Shown piece by piece: positions 25,613 through 34,727 of a stretch of 64,000 bases of DNA. Source of the stretch: Paradesertivirga sp966210515 (GTDB taxonomy: Bacteria; Bacteroidota; Bacteroidia; Sphingobacteriales; Sphingobacteriaceae). The DNA lies in the NCBI GenBank assembly GCA_966210515.1, contig CBIHLM010000002.1, positions 1-64,000 of the forward strand, written 5' to 3'. A program made the translations under genes and the position numbers. The number at the start of each line of letters is the position of its first letter. Within the stretch, counting starts at the first letter, position 1. The notes under the pieces are model-generated. The model was given only the letters and a program-made list of their open reading frames with translations. It searched no databases and was not told the DNA's origin.

Positions 25613-27091
25613 TACAGTTTTTATAGCTTTCATTGCAGTCATCGCTTTACGCAATGTTGTACCTACAACTTCCACCTGATGATTACGTAAGATTTCATTG
25701 ATAGCAACTAATTGCATGTTATCAACAGATCCATCTTTACCTTCATTGAAGTTTTTACCAACTAAATCAGTATCAACTTTCTTCATGAAATCAGCTAATA
25801 ATGGTTTACAAGCCTGATCAAACAGGTAACAACCATACTCAGCAGTGTCAGAAATTACACGATTCATTTCGAACAATTTTTTACGTGCAATAGTATTAGC
25901 GATAAGCGGAGTTTCGTGTAACGACTCATAGTAAGCCGACTCAGGTTTGATACCAGCTTCAACCATTGTTTCGAAAGCTAATTCAACACCGGCTCTTACA
26001 AAAGCAACCATTAAAAGGTAGTTGTCAAAATATTCTTGCTCACCAATTTTAACATCACCTGCCGGAGTTTTTTCGAAAGCGGTTTCGCCAGTTTCAGCTC
26101 TCCATGCTAATAAGTTTTTATCGCCGTTAGCCCAGTCTTCCATCATGATACGGCTAAACTCGCCACTCATGATATCATCCTGGTGTTTTTGAAACAACGG
26201 ACGCATGATGTCTTTCAACTCTTCAGAAACTTCAAAAGCTTTGATTTTAGCAACATTGCTTAAACGGTCCATCATACCCGATACACCACCATGTTTTAAA
26301 GCTTCGGTAATTACTTCAACACCGTATTGAACTAGTTTAGATGCATACCCAGCGTCGATTCCTTTTTCAATCATTTTATCGAAAGAAAGGATAGAGCCTG
26401 TTTGCAATAAACCACAAAGGATAGTTTGCTCGCCCATCAAATCTGATTTCACTTCAGCTACGAAAGATGATCTTAGTACACCGGCTCTGTGACCGCCTGT
26501 ACCTACGCAATAAGCTTTTGCTTCCGCTAATCCTTTTCCCTGAGGGTCGTTTTCCGGGTGAACCGCAATTAAAGTTGGCACACCAAATCCTCTAACATAT
26601 TCAGATCTAACTTCGCTGCCTGGTGATTTTGGAGCAACCATGATAACGGTAAGATCCTTACGGATCTGCATTCCTTCTTCAACAATATTGAAACCGTGAG
26701 AGTACGATAAAGTAGCTCCTTGTTTCATCAACGGCATAACTGCATTAACAACAGAGGTATGTTGCTTATCTGGAGTAAGGTTGATCACTAGATCGGCAGT
26801 TGGAAGTAGTTCTTCGTAAGTGCCAACAGTGAAGTTATTTCCAGAAGCGTTTTTCCAGGAATCTCTTTTACCTTCGATAGCCTCTTTACGCAATGCATAA
26901 CTAACATCTAAGCCACTATCTCTTAAGTTTAAACCTTGATTTAAGCCTTGAGCGCCGCAACCTACGATTACAATTTTTTTTCCTTTTAGCGCGCTTACGC
27001 CATCAGAAAATTCAGAACTGTCCATGAATTCGCATACACCCAATTGGTTTAATTGCTCTCTAAGGGGTAGTGTATTAAAATAATTTGCCAT
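25610..27091 (-). CDS. ilvC: Ketol-acid reductoisomerase, long (class II) form
   Basis: Isomerises and reduces acetolactate or acetohydroxybutyrate with NADPH in valine and isoleucine synthesis. The Rossmann motif is VIVGCGAQGLNQG (41-53), followed by SYALRKEAI, where Arg68 fits NADPH preference. MVAPKSPGSEVRSEY is typical, and the knotted C-terminal domain is duplicated. It has 493 residues, so it is the long enterobacterial-type form rather than the 330-residue class I. A 200-base gap separates it from ilvN upstream and may contain an internal promoter (TCCTTTG near 27238-27244, minus strand). Confidence 0.96.
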   Translation of the reverse strand: MANYFNTLPLREQLNQLGVCEFMDSSEFSDGVSALKGKKIVIVGCGAQGLNQGLNLRDSGLDVSYALRKEAIEGKRDSWKNASGNNFTVGTYEELLPTADLVINLTPDKQHTSVVNAVMPLMKQGATLSYSHGFNIVEEGMQIRKDLTVIMVAPKSPGSEVRSEYVRGFGVPTLIAVHPENDPQGKGLAEAKAYCVGTGGHRAGVLRSSFVAEVKSDLMGEQTILCGLLQTGSILSFDKMIEKGIDAGYASKLVQYGVEVITEALKHGGVSGMMDRLSNVAKIKAFEVSEELKDIMRPLFQKHQDDIMSGEFSRIMMEDWANGDKNLLAWRAETGETAFEKTPAGDVKIGEQEYFDNYLLMVAFVRAGVELAFETMVEAGIKPESAYYESLHETPLIANTIARKKLFEMNRVISDTAEYGCYLFDQACKPLLADFMKKVDTDLVGKNFNEGKDGSVDNMQLVAINEILRNHQVEVVGTTLRKAMTAMKAIKTV

Positions 27092-27291
27092 TTTTTATTG
27101 CTTGATTTCTATTTTACTTTTTGTGTTAATATTTTTATTTATTCCTCTACCTGATTTAAATCATGGGCTTTTTCCAAGCTTTTTTTAGGGGATATTCTAA
27201 AATCGGCGCTAATTTAGTGTAAAAACATTAAAATCGCTTCAAAGGATCGATATTAAAAGTCTAAACGAAGCAGCGAAAATTTAGAGGATTT

Positions 27292-27897
27292 CTACATCGT
27301 GAAAACTTTAGCGCCCTTATTTAAGTATTCATTCTCAATTACTTCGTGACCCGGCTCTTTGCGTTCAAATTCGCGTAGCTTCCGGTTAAAGCCTTCACTG
27401 TCTTTTATAATCGCAATTCGTGCGCTTCGTACAAATTCAATTAAACCATAGGGCTGAAGTTTGGTGATAAGTGTATCTGTTTCTTCGCGGTGACCGGTTG
27501 TTTCAAACACTGTATAATCAGTTCGGATAACCACCACACGGGCTCCGTTTTCTCTTAAAAGACGCTCAACCAAAGCTTTCTCAGCAATCTCTTCGGTTGG
27601 TACTTTATAGAGTGCCATTTCCTGCCAGATCACATCTTCATTTGTGTTGAAATATACTTTCAGAACTTCAATCTGCTTTTCTATCTGTCGACAAACTTTC
27701 CGTACCACATCTTCAGTTTCAGTTATCACGATATTAAAGCGATGGATACTCTCAATCTCGGAAGGAGAGGTATTCAGGCTTTCAATATTTATTTTACGGC
27801 GGCTGAATATAATAGCAATCCGGGTTAACAGCCCGATCTGGTTCTCCGTGTAAACGGTGATATTATATTCCTGCTTTTCAATTTTTTGTTCTGTCAT
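27292..27897 (-). CDS. ilvN: Acetolactate synthase small (regulatory) subunit
   Basis: Regulatory partner of IlvB. The N-terminal ACT domain reads YNITVYTENQIGLLTRIAII (residues 11-30) with NIESLNTSPSEIESIHRFNIV behind it. A second, ACT-like C-terminal part (ARVVVIRTDYTVFETTGH) makes 201 residues, longer than the minimal E. coli IlvN and like the IlvH-type subunit. In homologues the ACT dimer binds valine for feedback inhibition. It follows ilvB after 50 bases. Confidence 0.93.
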   Translation of the reverse strand: MTEQKIEKQEYNITVYTENQIGLLTRIAIIFSRRKINIESLNTSPSEIESIHRFNIVITETEDVVRKVCRQIEKQIEVLKVYFNTNEDVIWQEMALYKVPTEEIAEKALVERLLRENGARVVVIRTDYTVFETTGHREETDTLITKLQPYGLIEFVRSARIAIIKDSEGFNRKLREFERKEPGHEVIENEYLNKGAKVFTM

Positions 27898-27947
27898 GAT
27901 GCTTTATTTAAACTTTTGCATTCAACTTATAACCCGCAACCTTCCCC

Positions 27948-29684
27948 TTATTTTAACCTTATTTCACTTACACTGCAACCTTGAGGTACCATCGGAAATA
28001 CGTTATTTTCTTTGGTAACCATTACCTCTAAAAGGTACGCTCCTTTATGACCAAGCATTGTTTTGATTGCAGATTTAAGGCTTTCCCGATCGTCCACGCG
28101 TTGCCCCGGAATACTGTAGGCCTCAGCTACTTTTACATAATCGGGACTGGTTATATTTACAAACGAATAGCGTTTGTCGTTAAATAACTGCTGCCACTGA
28201 CGCACCATCCCTAAAAATTGATTATTTAGAATAAGGATTTTAACATCAACGCCAAATTGCATGATTGTGCCTAATTCCTGTATGTTCATTTGCACTCCGC
28301 CGTCCCCGATTACTGCAATTACTTCTCTATCCGGAGTTCCGAATTTCGCACCGATAGCTGCAGGCAGGGCAAAGCCCATTGTTCCTAAACCGCCACTGGT
28401 AATATTGCTTCGGGTTTTGTTAAACTTAGCGTAGCGACATGCTACCATTTGATGCTGACCAACATCTGTAACAATTACTGCTTCGCCAAGGGTCAACTCG
28501 TTAATCAGTTGAATAACTTCACCCATTGTAAGCTCATCGGAAGTAGGGAAAAGTTCATCTTTAATTACCGCTTCAATTTCCTGTCTTTGATAATCTTTAA
28601 ACTTTTCAAGCCATTCTGTATGCTCTTTAGCCTGAACCAGTTCGGTCAACATCGGAAGCGTTTCTTTACAGTCTCCCCAAACCGGTACCTGTACTTTTAT
28701 GTTTTTATCAATCTCCGCTGGGTCAATATCCAGGTGTACAATTTTTGCCTGCTTGGCATATTTATCTAAACGTCCCGTTACACGGTCGTCAAAGCGCATT
28801 CCTATCGCAATCAGTACGTCGCATTCATTTGTCAAAACGTTTGGTCCGTAATTTCCATGCATTCCCAGCATTCCCACATTTAAGGGGTGATCAGTCGGTA
28901 CGGCACCTGCACCCAGTATTGTCCAGGCAGAAGGAATTCCAGATTTTTCAATAAACGTTTTGAATTCCTGCTCGGCTCTGCCTAAAAGAACTCCTTGCCC
29001 CCAAAGGATAAATGGTTTTTTAGCCTGATTAATGAGGTCAGCAGCTTCCTGTAGATATTCTTTACGTACGATGGGCCTTGGACGGTAACTCCGGATATGA
29101 TCACATTTAGTATACCCTTCAAAGCTGAACTTCTGTATCTGTGCGTTTTTGGTAATATCTATTAATACAGGGCCAGGTCTTCCGCTTTTCGCGATATAAA
29201 AGGCTTTAGCTAAAACCTCTGGGATCTCTGTAGCATCAGTAACCTGATAATTCCATTTTGTTATAGGTGTGGTGATGTTAATTACATCAGTTTCCTGGAA
29301 AGCATCGGTTCCTAATAAATGTGCAAATACTTGTCCGGTTATACAAACCAAAGGTGTGCTGTCAATCTGTGCATCTGCCAATCCTGTTACCAGGTTGGTG
29401 GCGCCGGGGCCGCTAGTTGCAAAAACCACACCAACTTTACCTGATGAACGTGCATAACCCTGACCCGCATGGATTCCACCTTGTTCATGTCGAACCAAGA
29501 TGTGATTTAATTTATCCATGTAATCGTACAAGGCATCGTATATAGGCATAATAGCTCCGCCCGGATACCCAAAAATTGTATCAACGCCTTCTGCTATCAA
29601 TCCTTCCAGCAAAGCAACAGAACCCGTCATTTCAACTGTTGTTTTTGATTCTTTTGCTGCTATATCCTGTTGTGCTGTATCCAT
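27948..29684 (-). CDS. ilvB: Acetolactate synthase large (catalytic) subunit
   Basis: ThDP-dependent synthase that makes acetolactate and acetohydroxybutyrate. The catalytic-glutamate segment is HILVRHEQGGIHAGQGYARS, the FAD/central domain is at about 210-350, and the ThDP/Mg motif is GDGGVQMNIQELGTIM through ILNNQFLG. ATG 29684 gives 578 residues and starts directly before the conserved region; 26 further in-frame codons upstream reach into the ilvD end and are not conserved. It is encoded between ilvD and ilvN. Confidence 0.96.
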   Translation of the reverse strand: MDTAQQDIAAKESKTTVEMTGSVALLEGLIAEGVDTIFGYPGGAIMPIYDALYDYMDKLNHILVRHEQGGIHAGQGYARSSGKVGVVFATSGPGATNLVTGLADAQIDSTPLVCITGQVFAHLLGTDAFQETDVINITTPITKWNYQVTDATEIPEVLAKAFYIAKSGRPGPVLIDITKNAQIQKFSFEGYTKCDHIRSYRPRPIVRKEYLQEAADLINQAKKPFILWGQGVLLGRAEQEFKTFIEKSGIPSAWTILGAGAVPTDHPLNVGMLGMHGNYGPNVLTNECDVLIAIGMRFDDRVTGRLDKYAKQAKIVHLDIDPAEIDKNIKVQVPVWGDCKETLPMLTELVQAKEHTEWLEKFKDYQRQEIEAVIKDELFPTSDELTMGEVIQLINELTLGEAVIVTDVGQHQMVACRYAKFNKTRSNITSGGLGTMGFALPAAIGAKFGTPDREVIAVIGDGGVQMNIQELGTIMQFGVDVKILILNNQFLGMVRQWQQLFNDKRYSFVNITSPDYVKVAEAYSIPGQRVDDRESLKSAIKTMLGHKGAYLLEVMVTKENNVFPMVPQGCSVSEIRLK

Positions 29685-29743
29685 TGTATTAGATATTAGA
29701 TTTTTGATAATCCTCTTACTCTTATTTTCGACTCGTAAATCTC

Positions 29744-31444
29744 TTAAAGGTCTGTAACGCAACCTTCGGCCGCGGTGCTTACCTGTTTGGCATATTTATA
29801 AAGGAGTCCCTTTTTTGCTTTTAATTCAGGTTGAATCCATGCCGCTTTTCTTTGAGCTATTTCTTCCTCACTTACCTTTAACGTCATAACTCTGCTGATC
29901 GCATCGATTTCGATGATGTCATCGTCTTTCACCAATCCTATTAGACCTCCTTCGTAAGCTTCAGGTGTAATATGACCTACGACAAATCCGTGGGTTCCTC
30001 CGCTAAAGCGTCCGTCGGTAATCAAGGCAACACTTTTTCCTAAACCCACGCCAATTAATGCCGAAGTAGGTTTTAACATTTCAGGCATACCTGGCGCACC
30101 CTTGGGGCCAACATTTCTGATCACGACAACGTCACCGCGTTTTACACGATGAGACTGGATGCCTTCGATTAATTCAAATTCTCCGTCAAATACTCGTGCA
30201 GGTCCTTCAAATCGTTCTCCTTCTTTGCCGGTAATTTTTGCTACACTGCCACCTTGGGCAAGATTTCCGTAGATGATCTGTAAATGTCCTGTTTCTTTTA
30301 TCGGGTTTTCCTTTGGCAGGATGATCTTTTGGGTTTCAAAATCCAATGCGGGAACATCCGCAAGATTTTCGGCAAGAGTCTTTCCTGTGCAGGTTAAACA
30401 GTCGCCATGCAGCCAGCCCTGCTCTAAAGCATATTTCATTACAGCAGGTACACCACCAATATTATGAAGGTCTTCCATCATATATTTTCCGCTTGGCTTC
30501 ATGTCCGCCAATACCGGGATGCGGTTGCTTATCTCCTGAAAATCGTCTTGTGTTAAATCTACATCAACGCTCTTTGCAATCGCTAAAAAGTGTAAAACAG
30601 CATTCGTTGATCCGCCGAGTATCATAATGGTAACGATTGCATTTTCAAAAGCTTTTTTGGTCATGATATCTTTAGGTTTGATATCACGCTCCATTAAAAT
30701 CTTAATGGCTTTTCCTGCATCAAGGCACTCTTGTTGCTTCTCCGGACTCAATGCCGGGCTTGAAGAAGAGTATGGTAAACTCATTCCAAGTGCTTCAATA
30801 GCGGCTGCCATGGTATTGGCAGTATAAATTCCACCGCAGGCTCCGGCGCTCGGACATGCATTTTTAATAATTTCCTTGAAATCTATTTCATCTAATTCGC
30901 CTGCCATTTTTTTGCCTAAAGCTTCGAATGCCGATACGATGTTTAAATCTTCTCCTTTATAATGCCCGGGAGCAATAGTGCCACCGTAAACCATTATAGA
31001 AGGTCTGTTTAATCTTCCCATTGCCATAACAGAACCAGGCATGTTTTTGTCACATCCCGGAAGGGCAATTATAGAATCATAATATTGCGCTCCGCATACA
31101 GCTTCGATTGAATCGGCAATAATATCGCGACTTACCAGCGAATAGCGCATGCCTGCCGTTCCGTTACTCATTCCATCGCTTACACCAATCGTGTGGAAAA
31201 TCAATCCAACTAAATCCTCTTTCCAAACACCTTCTTTAACCAGCTTAGCCAAATCATTCAGGTGCATATTGCAGGTGTTGCCATCATAACCCATGCTCAC
31301 AATTCCAACCTGAGCCTTTTGCATATCTTCATCGGTCAGGCCGATGCCGTATAACATAGCTTGGGCTGCCGGTTGGGTAGGGTCTTGGGTAAGTACTTTA
31401 CTGTAGGGATTTAATTCGTTTGTTTTCGTAACTGGTGAATCCAT
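29744..31444 (-). CDS. ilvD: Dihydroxy-acid dehydratase
   Basis: Fe-S enzyme that dehydrates 2,3-dihydroxyisovalerate and its isoleucine-branch analogue to the 2-oxoacids. Cluster and metal motifs are LPGCDKNMPGSVMAMGRL, CPSAGACGGIYTANTMA and LTCTGKT. DGRFSGGTHGFVVGH near the C-terminus is the signature. The chosen ATG at 31444 gives 566 residues; a GTG at 31468 would add eight. It is the first gene of the minus-strand branched-chain block and is preceded by an intergenic region with a candidate leader peptide. Confidence 0.95.
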   Translation of the reverse strand: MDSPVTKTNELNPYSKVLTQDPTQPAAQAMLYGIGLTDEDMQKAQVGIVSMGYDGNTCNMHLNDLAKLVKEGVWKEDLVGLIFHTIGVSDGMSNGTAGMRYSLVSRDIIADSIEAVCGAQYYDSIIALPGCDKNMPGSVMAMGRLNRPSIMVYGGTIAPGHYKGEDLNIVSAFEALGKKMAGELDEIDFKEIIKNACPSAGACGGIYTANTMAAAIEALGMSLPYSSSSPALSPEKQQECLDAGKAIKILMERDIKPKDIMTKKAFENAIVTIMILGGSTNAVLHFLAIAKSVDVDLTQDDFQEISNRIPVLADMKPSGKYMMEDLHNIGGVPAVMKYALEQGWLHGDCLTCTGKTLAENLADVPALDFETQKIILPKENPIKETGHLQIIYGNLAQGGSVAKITGKEGERFEGPARVFDGEFELIEGIQSHRVKRGDVVVIRNVGPKGAPGMPEMLKPTSALIGVGLGKSVALITDGRFSGGTHGFVVGHITPEAYEGGLIGLVKDDDIIEIDAISRVMTLKVSEEEIAQRKAAWIQPELKAKKGLLYKYAKQVSTAAEGCVTDL

Positions 31445-31513
31445 TGAGATATTTTTTATCTGTGCCACTATAAATTTAGTAGCTGCGTGAGTTTAAGTTT
31501 TAAGTTGCTTTAA

Positions 31514-31624
31514 TTATTTTCTCAAGTTAAGTACTTGCTTCTTTTCAGTCAATAGCTTTAGAGTAAAAATGGAAATAAGAATTATATTTTGATATTTTTT
31601 ATATTTCAGTATTATGTTCTTCAT
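31514..31624 (-). promoter_or_regulatory. Candidate branched-chain leader peptide upstream of ilvD
   Basis: A 36-codon ORF on the minus strand, ATG at 31622-31624 and TAA at 31514-31516, ends about 70 bases before ilvD. It contains six Ile, seven Leu and one Val among 36 residues (MKNIILKYKKYQNIILIS at the start), as expected for an attenuation leader. No G/C-rich terminator with a T-run follows it, and AT-rich DNA yields Ile, Leu and Lys codons by chance, so it is only a candidate. Confidence 0.25.
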
Positions 31625-31834
31625 ATGGTTATGTTTTTGGAATTATAGTATTGTACTGATATACTAATTATGATTTCGGTATTCGGTATGGGCGTGTGCT
31701 CTGGTGTTTCGAAGTGTTAAAAATCTTCCTGAAAATGAGAATTTGCAGGGGAAAAGTAGAAATAGTTGGTCTGCTTCTAGCGTTGTGTTTTTTCCAAAAA
31801 ACAGGGACCGATGAAGATATTTCTTTAAAAAATC

Positions 31835-31864
31835 AAAGGCCGGTCGAATAATCAACCGGCCTTT
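31835..31864 (-). terminator. Terminator after atpC
   Basis: Perfect 10-base stem AAAGGCCGGT/ACCGGCCTTT with a 10-base loop. On the minus strand it continues into GATTTTTTAAAG, so it ends atpDC transcription. Confidence 0.88.
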
Positions 31865-31890
31865 AACCTTTAGCATCAGGTGATGGTTTT

Positions 31891-32139
31891 TTAGCTTACC
31901 ACGCCTTCAGCCAGTAAAATTATTTTATTATTATTCACCTCTACAACTCCGCCTTTAATGACAAAATGTTCTGCGTCTTTTCCCCCGCTTCTGATAGTGA
32001 CCTTACCATCCTCGAGAGTCGATATTATTGGCGCGTGATTGTTAAGTATCTCAAAAGAACCTGAGGTTCCGGGAACCGTCACCGAGCTTACTTCTCCTTC
32101 GTATACCTTTTTATCTGGTGTTAAGATTTCTAATATCAT
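31891..32139 (-). CDS. atpC: F1Fo ATP synthase epsilon subunit, short form
   Basis: Epsilon subunit of the F1 rotor. The 82 residues (from ATG 32139) cover only the N-terminal beta-sandwich: MILEILTPDKKVYEGEVSSV, SFEILNNHAPIISTL and the closing IILLAEGVVS. The C-terminal two-helix domain that acts as inhibitor in other bacteria is missing; the stop codon is followed directly by a terminator, so this looks genuine and not a frameshift. Short forms are known in Bacteroidota. The frame is open 15 codons further upstream, but that part is a word-like repeat. It follows atpD after 107 bases. Confidence 0.9.
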   Translation of the reverse strand: MILEILTPDKKVYEGEVSSVTVPGTSGSFEILNNHAPIISTLEDGKVTIRSGGKDAEHFVIKGGVVEVNNNKIILLAEGVVS

Positions 32140-32142
32140 TAT

Positions 32143-32178
32143 GGTTGTTTGTTGTGAGTTGTGGGTTGTTGTGTAACC
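32143..32178 (-). repeat. ACAAC-word spacer directly before atpC
   Basis: On the minus strand this reads CACAACAACCCACAACTCAC and onward, a run of ACAAC words ending three bases before the atpC start. The same 10-mer AACCCACAAC occurs before obg at 37779-37788. Confidence 0.55.
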
Positions 32179-32246
32179 CATCAAATGTCTGCCTATATTA
32201 ATAGGCTATAAGTTCTTGCAACTTACAACCTATAACTTTCAACTCC

Positions 32247-33752
32247 TTACGCGTTTGCTTCAGCTAAGATTTTCTTGCCTTTTTCAATTGCGTCTTCAAT
32301 GGTTCCAACAAGGTTGAATGCTGCCTCCGGATACTCATCCACTTCACCATCCATAATCATATTGAAGCCTTTGATAGTTTCTTTAATGTCAACCAATACA
32401 CCTTTTAAGCCGGTAAATTGTTCGGCTACGTGAAATGGCTGTGATAAGAAACGCTGAACACGACGGGCGCGGGCGACAACTAATTTATCCTCTTCAGAAA
32501 GCTCATCCATACCTAAGATGGCGATGATATCCTGAAGTTCTTTATAGCGTTGTAATGTTTCTTTAACACGTTGTGCGCAGTTGTAATGCTCATCGCCTAA
32601 AACTGCGGCGCTAAGAATACGTGAAGTTGAATCAAGAGGGTCAACTGCAGGATAGATACCTAACTCAGCAATTTTACGAGACAATACAGTTGTCGCATCT
32701 AAGTGGGCAAATGTTGTTGCCGGTGCAGGGTCAGTTAAATCATCCGCAGGAACGTAAACCGCCTGAACAGATGTGATTGATCCGCGTTTTGTCGAAGTGA
32801 TACGCTCTTGCATTAAACCCATTTCAGTGGCAAGGGTTGGCTGATAACCTACTGCAGAAGGCATACGACCTAATAGTGCAGATACCTCAGATCCAGCCTG
32901 GGTGAAACGGAAAATGTTATCGATGAAGAAAAGTATATCACGACCTTGGCCCGTACCGTCACCATCACGGAAGTATTCAGCGATAGTTAATCCTGATAAA
33001 GCCACACGTGCACGTGCACCAGGAGGCTCGTTCATTTGTCCGAAAACAAACGTTGCTTTAGATTCTTTTAATTCTTCAGCATCAATTTTATCAAGGTTCC
33101 ATTCGCCTTTTTCCATTCCGTGCATGAATTCTTCACCATATTTAATGATACCAGATTCAAGCATTTCGCGAAGTAAATCATTCCCTTCACGTGTACGCTC
33201 ACCAACACCTGCGAATACAGATAAACCACCGTGACCTTTCGCGATGTTGTTGATAAGTTCCTGGATTAATACGGTTTTACCCACACCTGCACCTCCGAAT
33301 AATCCGATTTTACCACCTTTTGCATATGGCTCAAGCAGGTCGATAACTTTAATACCCGTAAAAAGTACTTCAGTTTCAGTCGAAAGATCTTCGAATCTTG
33401 GAGCAGTATTGTGAATAGGACGACCGTTTGATTTATCAAGGTTTGGAATACCATCGATAGCGTCGCCCACTACATTAAATACTCTGCCTTTAATGTTTTC
33501 ACCGATAGGCATTTTGATCGGCTCTGCAGTATCAATTACTTCCATTCCGCGTACAAGTCCGTCGGTAGAATCCATGGCAATTGCACGTACACGGTCCTCA
33601 CCAAGATGCTGTTGAACCTCAAGAACAATTACTTGTCCGTTTGGCTTTACAATTTGAAGTGCATCGTAGATTCTTGGAAGTTTGGCTTCTTCAGCGAAGC
33701 TAACGTCAACTACCGGTCCGATGATTTGCGCTATTTTTCCAGTGTTTGGCAT
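32247..33752 (-). CDS. atpD: F1Fo ATP synthase beta subunit
   Basis: Catalytic subunit of F1. Walker A is GGAGVGKTVLIQE, the catalytic glutamate is in GVGERTREGNDL, Walker B is DILFFIDNIFRF, and LLGRMPSAVGYQPTLATEMG is universal. It has 501 residues, with a small insertion around GMEKGEWNLDKIDAEELKES typical of Bacteroidota. Only atpD and atpC are here; the other F1Fo genes (atpBEFHAG) must lie elsewhere in the genome. A good promoter is visible upstream. Confidence 0.97.
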   Translation of the reverse strand: MPNTGKIAQIIGPVVDVSFAEEAKLPRIYDALQIVKPNGQVIVLEVQQHLGEDRVRAIAMDSTDGLVRGMEVIDTAEPIKMPIGENIKGRVFNVVGDAIDGIPNLDKSNGRPIHNTAPRFEDLSTETEVLFTGIKVIDLLEPYAKGGKIGLFGGAGVGKTVLIQELINNIAKGHGGLSVFAGVGERTREGNDLLREMLESGIIKYGEEFMHGMEKGEWNLDKIDAEELKESKATFVFGQMNEPPGARARVALSGLTIAEYFRDGDGTGQGRDILFFIDNIFRFTQAGSEVSALLGRMPSAVGYQPTLATEMGLMQERITSTKRGSITSVQAVYVPADDLTDPAPATTFAHLDATTVLSRKIAELGIYPAVDPLDSTSRILSAAVLGDEHYNCAQRVKETLQRYKELQDIIAILGMDELSEEDKLVVARARRVQRFLSQPFHVAEQFTGLKGVLVDIKETIKGFNMIMDGEVDEYPEAAFNLVGTIEDAIEKGKKILAEANA

Positions 33753-33821
33753 AAAATTTTTTCGTAAAAATTTTTATTAATCAAGTAATTAAGCGATTAA
33801 ATGGGTCGCTTTTTTGGTCTG

Positions 33822-33851
33822 CAAAAATACGCTTTAAACCCGTATTTCAAA
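33822..33851 (-). promoter_or_regulatory. Promoter of atpDC
   Basis: On the minus strand TTTG (33848-33851) is followed after 18 bases by TATTTTTG (33822-33829), matching the Bacteroidota TTTG / TAnnTTTG promoter. The next bases, CAGACC, are identical to those after the tRNA-Arg -7 element. Transcription should start near 33815. Confidence 0.7.
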
Positions 33852-33952
33852 TGACTTAAGCAAAAGATTTTTAATAAATTTTTAGATATCGCTTTTTATG
33901 CAAACTGTGTGCCTTTAGGGTTGTTAAAATAGTATAGGGAAAAGAAAATATC

Positions 33953-34279
33953 ATGGAAACTATATTAGCCAAAATCTCTCAGGCAAAATTCAGACTTATT
34001 ACACTAAGCAGTATTTTATTATTAGTATTTTTTTCGTTAGCGGGAATGGCGCAACCGGGTAATACATCGGACGATTCCCGCGACCGTTCATCGAAAGCAG
34101 AGCAGTCTTCGGCGTATTTACGAAGCATTGAAATGGATCCCAATGGAGTGCCCAATACTGCGGCCTGGTATGCTCAGCCCTGGATCTGGGCAATTGTAGC
34201 TTCGATTCTTATTCTGATTATCGGCCTGCTTTTTAAAAGCTATGGTAAACGCGACCTGGATTCCGAGCAGGGTTTGTGA
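33953..34279 (+). CDS. Small exported single-pass protein with WYAQPWIW motif (copy 1)
   Basis: I do not recognise a named family. The 108-residue protein has a signal-like hydrophobic segment (about 15-33, ending AGMAQ), a polar Ser/Asp/Arg-rich stretch, the motif WYAQPWIW (72-79), one membrane helix (about 78-94) and a short charged tail GKRDLDSEQGL. The second protein, encoded 106 bases later, repeats this plan with WYAQPWVW. The aromatic motif sits exactly where the helix enters the membrane. It is divergently transcribed from atpD. Function unknown; a small membrane-complex subunit is possible. Confidence 0.75.
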   Translation: METILAKISQAKFRLITLSSILLLVFFSLAGMAQPGNTSDDSRDRSSKAEQSSAYLRSIEMDPNGVPNTAAWYAQPWIWAIVASILILIIGLLFKSYGKRDLDSEQGL

Positions 34280-34385
34280 GCAATAAAACTGTTTGTTAAA
34301 ATATGTGTTATACAATTAATAAATTTTAACTGAACCGTCGGGATGCATATGATCCGATGTTAATTACACATTTAATAAGCTTACT

Positions 34386-34652
34386 ATGAAAAATCTAAAT
34401 TTTTTTAAGAAAATGGCAAAGACTGAAATCTGGTTTTCTGCTTTTTTAGCTACCTTAAGTATTTTGGCGGGCTTGCCAGCTTTGGCTCAAACTACTGTGC
34501 CCGAGAAAGTTGATGTAGATATTACTGCCGACACTGGTGATGGTGGAGCTGGATGGTATGCTCAGCCTTGGGTTTGGGTTGTTGGAGTGGCAGTGTTTAT
34601 TATCATAATAATTGCGATAACCCGCAGCGGAAGTACAAGAAGGGATGTTTAA
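34386..34652 (+). CDS. Small exported single-pass protein with WYAQPWVW motif (copy 2)
   Basis: An 88-residue relative of the preceding protein. It has a signal segment (about 15-35, LPALAQ cleavage-like), an acidic linker (VDVDITADTGDGGAG), the motif WYAQPWVW at 57-64, a membrane helix VVGVAVFIIIIIAI and a basic tail SGSTRRDV. Tandem placement and shared architecture suggest duplication followed by divergence, or two subunits of one complex. A strong terminator follows, so the pair ends a transcription unit. Function not recognised. Confidence 0.75.
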   Translation: MKNLNFFKKMAKTEIWFSAFLATLSILAGLPALAQTTVPEKVDVDITADTGDGGAGWYAQPWVWVVGVAVFIIIIIAITRSGSTRRDV

Positions 34653-34670
34653 TTGCGTTTATATTTGTGA

Positions 34671-34700
34671 AGAGGCGAATTTTTAATTCGCCTCTTTTTT
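34671..34700 (+). terminator. Terminator after the WYAQPW pair
   Basis: Perfect 11-base stem AGAGGCGAATT/AATTCGCCTCT with a TTT loop and a T-run. Confidence 0.88.
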
Positions 34701-34727
34701 ATTTTACAGCATTTCATATTTTGCCTT

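Larger units (their letters stand above)
31445..31890. other. Intergenic region between ilvD and atpC
   Basis: About 446 bases without a convincing gene. It holds the atpC terminator (31835-31864), a short Ile/Leu-rich leader-type ORF (31514-31624, minus) and an AT-rich stretch that must contain the ilvD promoter. I could not find a clear TAnnTTTG element on the minus strand here. A 70-codon frame (31664-31876, minus) overlaps the terminator and is not believable. Confidence 0.6.

Noticed and set aside
31664..31876. 70-codon ORF on the minus strand between ilvD and atpC
   Set aside because: Its first codons lie in the atpC terminator stem and its composition looks random; there is no ribosome-binding site or homology that I recognise.
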